Source: Paraburkholderia sp. HP33-1 (GTDB lineage: Bacteria > Pseudomonadota > Gammaproteobacteria > Burkholderiales > Burkholderiaceae). Taken from it: a DNA stretch of 64,000 nt. Within the stretch, counting starts at the first letter, position 1, and each line of letters starts with the position of its first letter. The translations under genes were made by a program, and so were the position numbers. The notes beneath the pieces were generated by a model. It was not told the origin of the DNA and did not search any database. It worked only from the letters and a program-made list of their open reading frames with translations. Location: the NCBI RefSeq assembly GCF_021390595.1, contig NZ_JAJEJR010000002.1:2294001-2358000 (forward strand), given 5' to 3'. This document shows, piece by piece, positions 38,431 to 47,287 of the stretch.

Positions 38431-41303
38431 CCGTCCCACGCTCCACGCTGCGCCTCCAGTTCCATCGAGGCTTCACGTTCGACGACGCCGCGCGGTCCGT
38501 CGAATATTTCGCCGCGCTCGGCATCAGCCATGTGTACGCGTCGCCGATTACGACGGCCGAGCCCGGCTCGATGCACGGCTACGACACCGTCGACTACACC
38601 CAGGTCAGCGCAGAATACGGCGGCGAGGCGGGTCTGAAGCGCCTCGTCGACACGCTGCGCGCGCACGACATGGGTCTCATCGTCGACATGGTGGCGAATC
38701 ACATGGGCGTCGGCAGTTCGAGCAACGCGTGGTGGCTCGACATTCTCGAATGGGGCCGGCACAGCGCGTATGCGCGTCATTTCGACGTCGACTGGCATTC
38801 GCCCGATCCCGCGCTGCGCGGCAAGGTGCTGCTGCCGGCGCTCGGCGCGCCTTACGGCGAAGAACTGGCGGCAGGCCGCATCGGGCTGCATTTCGCGGCC
38901 GATAGCGGGCGCTTCTATATCGGCTACGGTCCGCACGTATTTCCGGTCTGCCCGGTCGATTACGCGGCGATCCTGCAAGGCGCCGACCGCGCCGATCTGA
39001 GCGCGCTCGCCAATCACTATCAGGGACTCACGACGCAGCCCGCCGATCAGCCGCGCGCCGCCGAGGCGCGCGACGCACTGCGCGAGTTCGTCGCGCGCGA
39101 AGGCAATGCGGCGATCGAGGTCGTGCTGAAGACTTACGCGCCCGAAGATCCGGTCACACGCGACCGGCTGCACCGGCTGATCGAGCGGCAGCATTTCCGG
39201 CTCGCGTGGTGGCGCACTGCCTCCGACGAAGTGAACTGGCGACGCTTCTTCGACATCTCGGCGCTCGCCGGCGTGCGCGTCGAGCGGCCCGAGGTGTTCG
39301 AAGCGGTGCATGCGCTGATCTTTCGCCTCTATGGCGAAGGGCTCGTCGACGGCTTGCGGATCGATCACGTCGACGGGCTCGCCGAACCGCGCGAATACTG
39401 CCAACGCGTGCGCCAACGGCTCAGCGAGTTGCGCGACACCCCGCCATACGTGGTGGTCGAAAAGATTCTCGGCCGCGGCGAGTCGTTGCGCGACGACTGG
39501 CCCGTCGACGGCACGACCGGCTACGACTTCATGAACGATGTCGGCGCGCTGCTGCACGATCCGGCCGGCGCCGAACCGCTCGCCCACACGTGGGCCGAAC
39601 TGACCGGCCGCAGCGAGCGTTTCGCCGACGAAGCGCTGGCTACGCGCCGCAAGATTCTCGCGGAAAACCTCTCCGCGGAGCTCGATCGCGCGGCGCGCGC
39701 GCTGCATCGGATCGCACGCGATTCGCTGAACACGCGCGACTTCACGTACACGACACTGCGCCGCGTGCTGGTCGAACTGGTCGTGCATTTCCCCGTGTAC
39801 CGCATGTATCCGCAGAACGGCCTGCGCTGCGCCGTCGACAACGTCTATTTCGAGCAGGCGCTCGCCGGCGCGCGCGCTTCGTTGTCGCGCTCAGATCATG
39901 TGGCGCTCGAGCGCGTGAACGCGTGGCTTGGCGGCAGCGCCGAAGACACGCCGCCCGCGCGTCCCGGCCCGCAGTCGCAGCAGCAGGGGCAAAGCGGCGG
40001 GCCGCCCCCGCATGCGGGTTCGTCGCGGCGCAGCGCGCAAACGCTGTTTTCGCAATTGACCGCGCCGCTCGCCGCAAAGGCGATCGAGGACACCGCGTGC
40101 TATCGCTACGGCCGTCTGCTGTCGCGCAACGAAGTCGGCTCGGACCCGAGCGAGTTTGCGCTGTCGGTCGAGCAGTTTCACGCGGGGAATCTGGAGCGTG
40201 CGCAACGTTTTCCGCATGCCATGCTCGCGACCGCCACCCACGATCACAAGCGCGGCGAAGACGTGCGCGCGCGGCTCGCGGTGCTCAGCGAGATCGCCGA
40301 CGAGTGGGCCACGACGTTGCGTGCATGGTCGACGTTGAATGCGCCGCAGCGTCGCGCGCTCGACGGCACGGCGATCAGCAGCGTGAGCCGGGACAGGAGC
40401 GACGCGTGGGCACCCGGCCCCGCCGCCGAGGCGATGCTGTATCAGACGCTGGTGGGCTGCTGGCCCCCGGAGCTGCGCGCCGACGATGAAGCCGGCGTCA
40501 AGGAATTGGCCAGGCGCGTCGCGCAATGGCAGTTGAAGGCGCTGCGCGAAGCCAAGCTGCAAACCAGCTGGCTCGCGCCCGACGAAGCCTACGAAGGCGG
40601 CTGCCGCGAGTTCCTGTTCGACATCCTCGCGCCGCAGCGGCGCGACGGCTTCCTGAAGGATCTATCGGCGTTCGTCGCGCGCATTGGTCGCGCGGGCGCG
40701 CTCAACAGTCTGCAGCAGACGGTGCTGCGTCTCGCCTCGCCAGGGATTCCTGATCTTTATCAGGGCACCGAGCTGTGGGACTTCAGCCTCGTCGATCCGG
40801 ACAATCGACGGCCCGTCGATTTCGCGAAACGCGAGGCGTGGCTGCCGCAAGCGCAAACGCCGCCGTCGGAATTTCTCGCGGACTGGCGCGACGGACGCGT
40901 GAAGCTCGCGGTGATCCAGCGTTTGCTGGCATTGCGCGCGCAGCTGCCTGAGCTGCTGAGTCAGGGCACGTATCTGCCGCTCGCCGTGCGCGGCGCGCAT
41001 GCGTCGAGTGTGATCGCGTTTGCGCGGCGGCATGGCAATGCGTGGGCGGTGGTGATTGCCAGCCGGCTGGCGGCAGGGCTGCTTGGCGATCATGCCGATC
41101 TGCCGTTCGTCGAGCCGGCGCAATGGGCGGATACGGCCGTCGAGCTGCCGTCCGATCTGTCGGCGCGCGCGCTGTTTGACTGGTTGAGCCCCGCCGCGCC
41201 GAAGGTCGACCACCAGGGGCTGCTGTTGCTGCGCGACGCGCTCGCCGCGATGCCGGTCGCAGTGCTGGTGGAGGACGGGGTGCCTCGAAGCCAAGGTGGC
41301 TAA
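38427..41303 (+). CDS. treY: malto-oligosyltrehalose synthase
   Basis: Isomerises the reducing end of an alpha-1,4-glucan chain into an alpha,alpha-1,1 linkage, the first step of trehalose release. 958 residues, somewhat above the usual 700-930. Visible: PRSTLRLQFHRGFTFDDA at the N-terminus, ASPITTAEPGSMHGYDTVDY, D313 in GLRIDHVDGLAEP, E345 in VVVEKILGRGE, and the late TATHDHKRGEDVRARL region. A Gly/Gln/Pro-rich insert (about residues 505-540, near 39940-40045) accounts for the extra length. Last gene of the operon, ATGA-coupled to malQ. Confidence 0.95.
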   Translation: MTVPRSTLRLQFHRGFTFDDAARSVEYFAALGISHVYASPITTAEPGSMHGYDTVDYTQVSAEYGGEAGLKRLVDTLRAHDMGLIVDMVANHMGVGSSSNAWWLDILEWGRHSAYARHFDVDWHSPDPALRGKVLLPALGAPYGEELAAGRIGLHFAADSGRFYIGYGPHVFPVCPVDYAAILQGADRADLSALANHYQGLTTQPADQPRAAEARDALREFVAREGNAAIEVVLKTYAPEDPVTRDRLHRLIERQHFRLAWWRTASDEVNWRRFFDISALAGVRVERPEVFEAVHALIFRLYGEGLVDGLRIDHVDGLAEPREYCQRVRQRLSELRDTPPYVVVEKILGRGESLRDDWPVDGTTGYDFMNDVGALLHDPAGAEPLAHTWAELTGRSERFADEALATRRKILAENLSAELDRAARALHRIARDSLNTRDFTYTTLRRVLVELVVHFPVYRMYPQNGLRCAVDNVYFEQALAGARASLSRSDHVALERVNAWLGGSAEDTPPARPGPQSQQQGQSGGPPPHAGSSRRSAQTLFSQLTAPLAAKAIEDTACYRYGRLLSRNEVGSDPSEFALSVEQFHAGNLERAQRFPHAMLATATHDHKRGEDVRARLAVLSEIADEWATTLRAWSTLNAPQRRALDGTAISSVSRDRSDAWAPGPAAEAMLYQTLVGCWPPELRADDEAGVKELARRVAQWQLKALREAKLQTSWLAPDEAYEGGCREFLFDILAPQRRDGFLKDLSAFVARIGRAGALNSLQQTVLRLASPGIPDLYQGTELWDFSLVDPDNRRPVDFAKREAWLPQAQTPPSEFLADWRDGRVKLAVIQRLLALRAQLPELLSQGTYLPLAVRGAHASSVIAFARRHGNAWAVVIASRLAAGLLGDHADLPFVEPAQWADTAVELPSDLSARALFDWLSPAAPKVDHQGLLLLRDALAAMPVAVLVEDGVPRSQGG

Positions 41304-41333
41304 AAATGCTCAACGCGGAGGTTGACTCGCGTC

Positions 41334-42698
41334 TTAGCCGCCCTCGTCGTCGAACACCTTCGGGTACACGCGCACGAGCACGATGCGCGGCCCCTTCATC
41401 TTCTTGACCACGACGTCGAAGTCTTCGAACTCGATGCGCTGCCCTTCGCTCGGCAGATCGTTCAGCGCCTGGATCACGAGGCCGCCGACCGATTCGGCTT
41501 TGCCCTCTTCGATGTCGATGCCCAGCGCTCGTTCGAGCGACACCACCGGCAAGCTGCCCTTGCCCATCAGCGTGCCGTCGTCCATGCGCGTCCAGTCGGC
41601 GTCGCCCTGACGGAATTCGTCGTGGATCTGCCCGACCAGCGCGCCGAGCAGATTGTCGAGCGTCAGGAAGCCGATCGGCTTCGCGTTCTTGTGGCCGACC
41701 AGCGCGAAGTGCGGCGCGCCCTTGCGAAAGCGCCGGAATAGCTCCAGCGCCGGCATGTCCGGCTTCACGTACTGGACGGGCCGCACGTAGCGCGACAGGT
41801 CGTCGAGCGTGCTGCCCGCCTGACGCGCGAGCAGCAGATCCTTCAGATGGATCATGCCGGCCACGCGCTCGCCCGATGCATCCTCGAACAGCGGATAGCG
41901 GCTGAAGCGATGCCGCGCGACCACCTGCATGTTCTCGCGCAACGGCAGGTCGCGCCGCAGGCCGACCATTTCATGCGACGGCCGCATCAGGTCCGATACG
42001 GTCATGCGCGAGAAATCGAGCGAATGCGCGATCGTGTTCCATTCGTCCTGGCTGTACGCGCCCGCCGGCGAACTCAGTTCGCTCGCGACGTTCGCGTGGC
42101 GGCCGCGCAGGATCAGCTTCAGTTCATCGGTGGAGTAATGCGAGTCGTGACCGTGCTCACTATCGAGCCCCGCGGCCTTCAGCACCGCGTTCGCGCTGGT
42201 ATTGAGCACCCAGATGGCCGGGTACATCGCCCAGTAGAAAGCGTACAGCGGTACCGCGGCCCACAGCGAAATCTTCTCCGCCTCGCGGATCGCGAGCGAC
42301 TTCGGCGCGAGTTCGCCGACCACGATATGCAGGAACGAAATGCAAGAGAACGCGAAGAACAGCGAAATGCCGTGGATCAGCCGCTCCGACTCGACGCCAA
42401 TCACCGTGAAAAGCGGCATCAACAACTGCGCAAACGCGGGTTCGCCGATCCAGCCGAGCCCGAGCGACGCGAGCGTGATGCCAAGCTGACACGCCGACAG
42501 ATAGGCGTCGAGCTGTCCGTGCACCTTAGCCAGCAGACGTCCGCGCATGCCATGCTGGGTGGCGAGGCTTTGCACGCGGGTCTGCCGCAATTTGACCAGA
42601 CCGAATTCGGCGGCAACGAAAAAGCCGTTGAGGGCAACCAGAAACAATGCACCGATAAGGGCGACAACCTGGATCAAAGCGACGTGCTCCGGCAACAA
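41334..42698 (-). CDS. CNNM/CorC-HlyC family transporter or hemolysin-like protein
   Basis: A 454-residue inner-membrane protein. An N-terminal DUF21/CNNM domain with about four hydrophobic segments (FVAAEFGLVKLR, LGITLASLGLGW, VVGELAPKSLAI) is followed by a CBS pair (about residues 210-335, with DLMRPSHEMVGL and ERVAGMIHLKDLLL) and a C-terminal CorC_HlyC domain. Relatives take part in magnesium/cobalt export; hemolysin is a historical label. The frame starts with TTG (42698 or 42695), no ATG occurs before residue 51, and there is no clear ribosome binding site, so the exact start is uncertain. Convergent with treY. Confidence 0.85.
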   Translation of the reverse strand: MLPEHVALIQVVALIGALFLVALNGFFVAAEFGLVKLRQTRVQSLATQHGMRGRLLAKVHGQLDAYLSACQLGITLASLGLGWIGEPAFAQLLMPLFTVIGVESERLIHGISLFFAFSCISFLHIVVGELAPKSLAIREAEKISLWAAVPLYAFYWAMYPAIWVLNTSANAVLKAAGLDSEHGHDSHYSTDELKLILRGRHANVASELSSPAGAYSQDEWNTIAHSLDFSRMTVSDLMRPSHEMVGLRRDLPLRENMQVVARHRFSRYPLFEDASGERVAGMIHLKDLLLARQAGSTLDDLSRYVRPVQYVKPDMPALELFRRFRKGAPHFALVGHKNAKPIGFLTLDNLLGALVGQIHDEFRQGDADWTRMDDGTLMGKGSLPVVSLERALGIDIEEGKAESVGGLVIQALNDLPSEGQRIEFEDFDVVVKKMKGPRIVLVRVYPKVFDDEGG

Positions 42699-42766
42699 AA
42701 GTTGTCAGTATAGAGGCTGAAAGCTCACTGAAATTTTAATCGCGCGCTAACGCATCCGCGGGGCAC

Positions 42767-43588
42767 TCATTTCAGCGCCGCCGCGCTGAACGGCACGCGC
42801 AGCACGAGCGTGGCGGGGGTCGACGTGACGCTGCCCGCCTGCGTCGCATCGCTTTGCTCGAAGCTGCCGCCGTGCGCCTCCGCGACGCGCTTGCACAGCG
42901 CGAACACCCACGCGATGCGCTTCGCCTCGCGCGGCTCGCCGGCCTGCTTGCGCGCGAACGCTTCGAGCACGTGCGGCAGCGCGGCGTCGTTCAACGCCGC
43001 ATCGTTCGGCTCGTACGTGACGCTCGCGTGCCATGTTCCATTGTCCGCGCGCGAGGCCAGCGCGACCCCGGTGCCCCGCGCGCTCGCCTCGGCGGCGAAC
43101 GTCAGCATCAGCCACAGCGCGGCGGCCAGGCGCTCTCGATCGCCGTTCAGTTGCTCGGTGGCGAGTTGCGAATCGAGCCGCACTTCGACTCCGCGTGCGC
43201 GGGCGAGGCCGGTGCGGACTTCCTCGACGGTTTCGTCGAGCAGCGGATGCAACGGAAAAGGTTCGTACCTGAGCGCAAACGTTTTCGTTTCGGCACGGGT
43301 CGCATCGACGATCGTTTCGAGCAGCTTCACCTGCTGATCGACACCACTGCGAATGCCGGTGATCGCGCGCTGCGAGTTGGGGTCGTTCGCGTCGAGCTTG
43401 CGCTCGAGCACATACGCCCAGCTGTGAATCGCATTCAACGGACCGCGCAGGTCGTGCGACACCAGCGACAGCACATGGTCGCGCATGAACAACGCGGTTT
43501 CCGCGCGCAGAAGCGCGCTGCGCTCGGAGATGACAAAGTCGGCGGACGCCGGCTGGGAGCCAGCAGTCCCTGTGGGTGACGGTGTCAC
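42767..43588 (-). CDS. soluble histidine kinase with degenerate ATPase domain
   Basis: 273 residues without membrane segments or a sensor domain. The dimerisation/phosphoacceptor region is well preserved: H45 in SLVSHDLRGPLNAIHSW. The HATPase part is recognisable by position (EAFARKQ, then KRVAEAHGGSFE) but lacks the N-box asparagine, reading LWLMLTFAAEA. It also lacks the DxGxG and GxGxGL glycine boxes. It may be a phosphotransfer partner or pseudokinase. No response regulator is adjacent. Divergent from the FKBP gene. Confidence 0.75.
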   Translation of the reverse strand: MTPSPTGTAGSQPASADFVISERSALLRAETALFMRDHVLSLVSHDLRGPLNAIHSWAYVLERKLDANDPNSQRAITGIRSGVDQQVKLLETIVDATRAETKTFALRYEPFPLHPLLDETVEEVRTGLARARGVEVRLDSQLATEQLNGDRERLAAALWLMLTFAAEASARGTGVALASRADNGTWHASVTYEPNDAALNDAALPHVLEAFARKQAGEPREAKRIAWVFALCKRVAEAHGGSFEQSDATQAGSVTSTPATLVLRVPFSAAALK

Positions 43589-43792
43589 GATCGAGTCCTC
43601 TCAGGCAATGCTGGTTGATGGAAGGAAGCCTCATTATAGGCATCCCGTCTGGGCCGGCCAGTCTGGCCATCCAGCGGGTCGGGACGCAATCCGCATGCCA
43701 TATCCGGAACCCGGTGAGAGCGGGCCAGATTCGGCGATCCGCCGCAGGGCGCCTACAATGTCGGTTTCACGTTTTTATTTGAGGAGTGACGC

Positions 43793-44134
43793 ATGTCGAC
43801 TGTGACGACCGAATCCGGCCTGAAATACGAAGACCTCGTGGAAGGCACCGGCGCCGAAGCCGTGGCGGGCAAGACCGTGACCGTGCACTACACGGGCTGG
43901 CTGACCGACGGCCAGAAGTTCGATTCGAGCAAGGACCGCAATGACCCGTTCGCGTTTGTGCTGGGTGGCGGCATGGTCATCAAGGGCTGGGACGAAGGCG
44001 TGCAAGGCATGAAGGTCGGCGGCAAGCGCAAGCTGACCATTCCGCCGCAACTCGGCTACGGCGTGCGCGGCGCGGGCGGCGTGATTCCGCCGAACGCGAC
44101 GCTCGTGTTCGACGTCGAACTGCTGGCCGTCTGA
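43793..44134 (+). CDS. FKBP-type peptidyl-prolyl cis-trans isomerase
   Basis: 113 residues, a single FKBP domain catalysing proline isomerisation in protein folding. Active-site pattern is complete: [50 protein letters not shown], and [16 protein letters not shown]. No signal peptide, so cytoplasmic. GAGGAG precedes the ATG by 7 bases. It is very similar in layout to the short FkbP of Neisseria and Burkholderia. Confidence 0.95.
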   Translation: MSTVTTESGLKYEDLVEGTGAEAVAGKTVTVHYTGWLTDGQKFDSSKDRNDPFAFVLGGGMVIKGWDEGVQGMKVGGKRKLTIPPQLGYGVRGAGGVIPPNATLVFDVELLAV

Positions 44135-44153
44135 GTCATACCTAAGCGTTGTA

Positions 44154-44942
44154 ATGAGCCACGCCGCCGTCACCGCCCCTAACGTTTCGCTGCGCTGCTA
44201 TGGCGCGATCGAAGCGTCGGACGTGCACGACTTTCACCAGGTCGTGCTCGGGCTCGACGGCGCGATGGTGATGGCGGTAGACGGCGTCGCGCAACAGATC
44301 GACGCCGGCTCCGCATGGCTGATCCCGGCCGGCGCGCGACACGATTACGCGGGCGTCGGCGCGAACCGGCAGCTCGTGCTCGATTTGCCAGCGGCGTCGC
44401 TGGCGGTCCCCGAGCGGCTGTTCGACCGCGCGCGGGCCGTCACGGTCGATGCGTCGCTCGCGCAGCTCGTGCACAGGATCGCCGCGCATGCGGCGCATGG
44501 AGTGGACGAAGCGCAAGCTGATGCCTTCGATCACCGCCGCTTCCATTGGGATGCAGCGGCGCGTCTTGGCGCCGCGCTTGTCGCCGACGCCGGCACGCTC
44601 GCCGGCGCGCAGGCGAACAGCGTGGGGCTCGATTTCGCGCGCATCGACCGCTGGCTGCGTGCGCATCTGTCAGAGCCGCTGCGGATCGCGGACCTCGCCG
44701 CGCACTGCGGCTTCGGCATACGGCGTTTCCATCAACTGTTTATCGACGCGTTCGGCGAGACACCGCATCGCTATTTGCAGCGACTGCGGCTCGACACGTC
44801 GATCACGCTCCTAGCAGACCCGCGTCTTTCACTGACCGATATCGCGCTCGAGATCGGCTTCGGCGATCAGAGCGCTTACACGCACGCATTTACGCGACGT
44901 TTTGGACTTGCGCCCGGGCAGTGGCGCTCGTTGCGGCATTGA
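44154..44942 (+). CDS. AraC family transcriptional regulator
   Basis: 262 residues. An N-terminal cupin-like sensor domain (about residues 15-85: DVHDFHQVVLGLDGAM, GSAWLIPAGARHDY) is followed by the two-helix-turn-helix AraC domain (about 165-262: PLRIADLAAHCGFGIRRFHQLF and LSLTDIALEIGFGDQSAYTHAF, ending FGLAPGQWR). Ligand and targets are unknown. It lies 19 bases after the FKBP gene, so they may be cotranscribed by chance. Confidence 0.9.
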   Translation: MSHAAVTAPNVSLRCYGAIEASDVHDFHQVVLGLDGAMVMAVDGVAQQIDAGSAWLIPAGARHDYAGVGANRQLVLDLPAASLAVPERLFDRARAVTVDASLAQLVHRIAAHAAHGVDEAQADAFDHRRFHWDAAARLGAALVADAGTLAGAQANSVGLDFARIDRWLRAHLSEPLRIADLAAHCGFGIRRFHQLFIDAFGETPHRYLQRLRLDTSITLLADPRLSLTDIALEIGFGDQSAYTHAFTRRFGLAPGQWRSLRH

Positions 44943-45014
44943 TCCAGGGGGTCCGTGGCTACCTCGGTGGCTACGTATTGCAGCAACTCACCGGTAACAA
45001 CAGTGAAGCAGTAA

Positions 45015-45051
45015 CAAAAAAGCCCGCTTTTGCATCGGCATAAGCGGGCTT
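45015..45051 (-). terminator. Rho-independent terminator of the purF transcript
   Basis: Stem AAGCCCGCTT (45020-45029) with AAGCGGGCTT (45042-45051), 12-base loop. On the minus strand it is followed by six T. It lies 38 bases past the purF stop codon. Confidence 0.85.
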
Positions 45052-45088
45052 CATGTACGGGGAGGCTGGAGCCAGGGCGGACGCGCGC

Positions 45089-46639
45089 TCAGCCGACCGA
45101 CAGTTGCAGATGGAGCTGCGAACGCGCCGGACCGCCACCGTCGATCGCGTCGCTTGCAGCGTCACGGTCCGATTGCGACGACGGCGCGAGCCGCGCGCTT
45201 TCGATGCGGTCGAGATATTCGGTCGTGATGTCGCCGGTCACATAGTTGCCGTCGAAGCAGGAAGCTTCAAACTCCTTCAACGCCGGATTGATGTCGCGCA
45301 CCGCCTGCTTCAGCGCATCGACGTCCTGATACACGAGGTGATCCGCGCCGATCATGCGCGCGACTTCCTCGTCCGTGCGGCCGTGCGCGACCAGTTCGCC
45401 GCGCGTCGGCATATCGATGCCGTAGACGTTCGGGAATTTCACCGGCGGCGCTGCCGACGCGAAAATCACCTTGTTCGCGCCCGCATCGCGCGCCATCTGC
45501 ACGATTTCATGCGACGTCGTGCCGCGCACGATCGAGTCGTCGACGATCAGCACGTTCTTGCCCTTGAACTCGATGGTCATCGCGTTCAGCTTCTGGCGCA
45601 CCGACTTCTTGCGTACCGCCTGACCGGGCATGATGAAGGTACGGCCCACGTAGCGGTTCTTGAAGAAGCCCTCGCGATACTCGACGCCGAGCTTCTTCGC
45701 GACCTGCATCGCGGCGGGGCGCGACGAATCGGGAATCGGCATCACCACGTCGATCGCGACGTCGGGCAGTTCGCGCTTGATCTTCTCGGCGAGGTAGTCG
45801 CCCATGCGCAGACGCACGTTGTAGACCGGCACGCCGTCCAGCACCGAATCCGGACGCGCCAGATACACGAGTTCGAAGATGCAGGGGTTCAGGCTCGGGG
45901 TCGTCGCGCACTGCTGCGAATGCAACTGGCCTTCGGCGTCGATGAAAATCGCCTCGCCCGGCCGCACGTCGCGCACGAATTCGAAACCGATACCTTCGAT
46001 CGCCACCGACTCCGACGCCACCATCCACTCGACGCCGTCAGCCGTTTCCTGCTTGCCGAGGCACAGCGGACGGATGCCGAACGGGTCGCGCACCGCGAGC
46101 ATGCCGTAGCCGGCAATCAGCGCGACGATTGCGTACGAGCCGCGCACCCGCCGATGCACGCCCGACACCGCCTTGAACAGCGCGGCCGGATCGAGCTGCA
46201 GACCCGAACTCGACAGTTGCAGTTCGTGCGCGAGCACGTTGAGCAGCACTTCGGTATCGGAATTGGTGTTCACGTGGCGGCGATCGATGCGGAACATCTC
46301 ATCTTTCAGCTGCTGCCAGTTGGTCAGGTTGCCGTTGTGCGCGAGGATGATGCCGAACGGCGCGTTCACGTAGAACGGCTGCGCTTCTTCCTCGCTCGAT
46401 GCCGAACCGGCGGTCGGGTAACGGACCTGGCCGATGCCTGTCGTGCCCGGCAGGCTGCGCATGTTGCGCGTGCGGAACACGTCGCGCACCATGCCGTTGG
46501 CCTTGTGCATGTGGAAATTGCTGCCGTTCGCGGTTGCGATGCCGGCGGCGTCCTGACCGCGGTGCTGCAGCAGCAGCAGGCTGTCATAGATCAGCTGGTT
46601 GACCGGAGAGTGGGAAACTACGCCTACGATGCCGCACAT
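45089..46639 (-). CDS. purF: amidophosphoribosyltransferase
   Basis: First committed step of purine synthesis: PRPP plus glutamine gives phosphoribosylamine. 516 residues. The Ntn nucleophile C2 (MCGIVGVVSH) is exposed after Met removal. The glutaminase part holds HRGQDAAGIA and RYPTAGSAS; the PRPP site is VLIVDDSIVRGTTS (about residues 360-375). The frame runs open to 47218 through cvpA, but the family begins at MCGIVG; AAGGACATGCC precedes that ATG. Last gene of the cvpA-purF unit, ending at a strong terminator. Confidence 0.97.
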   Translation of the reverse strand: MCGIVGVVSHSPVNQLIYDSLLLLQHRGQDAAGIATANGSNFHMHKANGMVRDVFRTRNMRSLPGTTGIGQVRYPTAGSASSEEEAQPFYVNAPFGIILAHNGNLTNWQQLKDEMFRIDRRHVNTNSDTEVLLNVLAHELQLSSSGLQLDPAALFKAVSGVHRRVRGSYAIVALIAGYGMLAVRDPFGIRPLCLGKQETADGVEWMVASESVAIEGIGFEFVRDVRPGEAIFIDAEGQLHSQQCATTPSLNPCIFELVYLARPDSVLDGVPVYNVRLRMGDYLAEKIKRELPDVAIDVVMPIPDSSRPAAMQVAKKLGVEYREGFFKNRYVGRTFIMPGQAVRKKSVRQKLNAMTIEFKGKNVLIVDDSIVRGTTSHEIVQMARDAGANKVIFASAAPPVKFPNVYGIDMPTRGELVAHGRTDEEVARMIGADHLVYQDVDALKQAVRDINPALKEFEASCFDGNYVTGDITTEYLDRIESARLAPSSQSDRDAASDAIDGGGPARSQLHLQLSVG

Positions 46640-46728
46640 GGCATGTCCTTCAAAGGTACAAAATTCTAGATGGCGACCGATGCCTGCGACCGCGTCCGCG
46701 CTGTGATACGACGAGACGCAGTACGACG

Positions 46729-47280
46729 TCAAGGCAACCGGTGTGCGCCGGAGTCCTGTTGCGCATTGTTCGGGGCGCCCGGATCGTCCACATGGACGTA
46801 TGCGGCGAGCGCCTCGGGGAGCAGCGGTTTCATTGCGCGTACACCCTCGACCGCATACGGACGAAGCAACGCGTTGCGCCAGAATTCCTCTTTGGGCAGT
46901 TCGGTCAAGCCTGCGAGAGCGACCAGAATCAGCACCAGAACGACCCCGCGCACGAGGCCGAACATCAAACCGAGCGAGCGGTCCGCACCGCCCAGGCCCG
47001 TGACCTGCACGAGGCGGCTGAGCATCGCGCTCACCACGCTCGCGACCAGCACAACGCCGATCACCACGAGCGAGAAAGCCAGCAGCCACTGGGTCAACGC
47101 GCCGCCCGGCCAATTGGACGGGATATACGGGACCACATAGCCCACGAACTCGCACGCCAGGAAAAACGCCGCGACCCAGCCGATCAAACCAAACAGCTCC
47201 GACAGCAAACCGCGCCAAGCGCCTCGCAGCGCTGACAAGCCGATCACCGCCATTACAGCGTAGTCGAAGGCGGTGAACAT
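46729..47280 (-). CDS. cvpA: CvpA family membrane protein
   Basis: 183 residues with four hydrophobic helices (about residues 5-22, 28-46, 62-82, 103-122), the colicin V production protein family. It begins with MFTAFDYAVMAVIGLSALRG, the family opening. Its role in envelope homeostasis is not settled. It precedes purF, the arrangement known from Escherichia coli. It lies 7 bases after the SPOR gene. Confidence 0.93.
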   Translation of the reverse strand: MFTAFDYAVMAVIGLSALRGAWRGLLSELFGLIGWVAAFFLACEFVGYVVPYIPSNWPGGALTQWLLAFSLVVIGVVLVASVVSAMLSRLVQVTGLGGADRSLGLMFGLVRGVVLVLILVALAGLTELPKEEFWRNALLRPYAVEGVRAMKPLLPEALAAYVHVDDPGAPNNAQQDSGAHRLP

Positions 47281-47287
47281 CGCTCGC

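Noticed and set aside
45053..46669. 538-residue plus-strand frame opposite purF
   Set aside because: Composition typical of antisense frames; purF on the other strand is certain.
46640..47218. N-terminal extension of purF to 709 residues
   Set aside because: It runs through cvpA out of frame and PurF needs Cys directly after the initiator Met.
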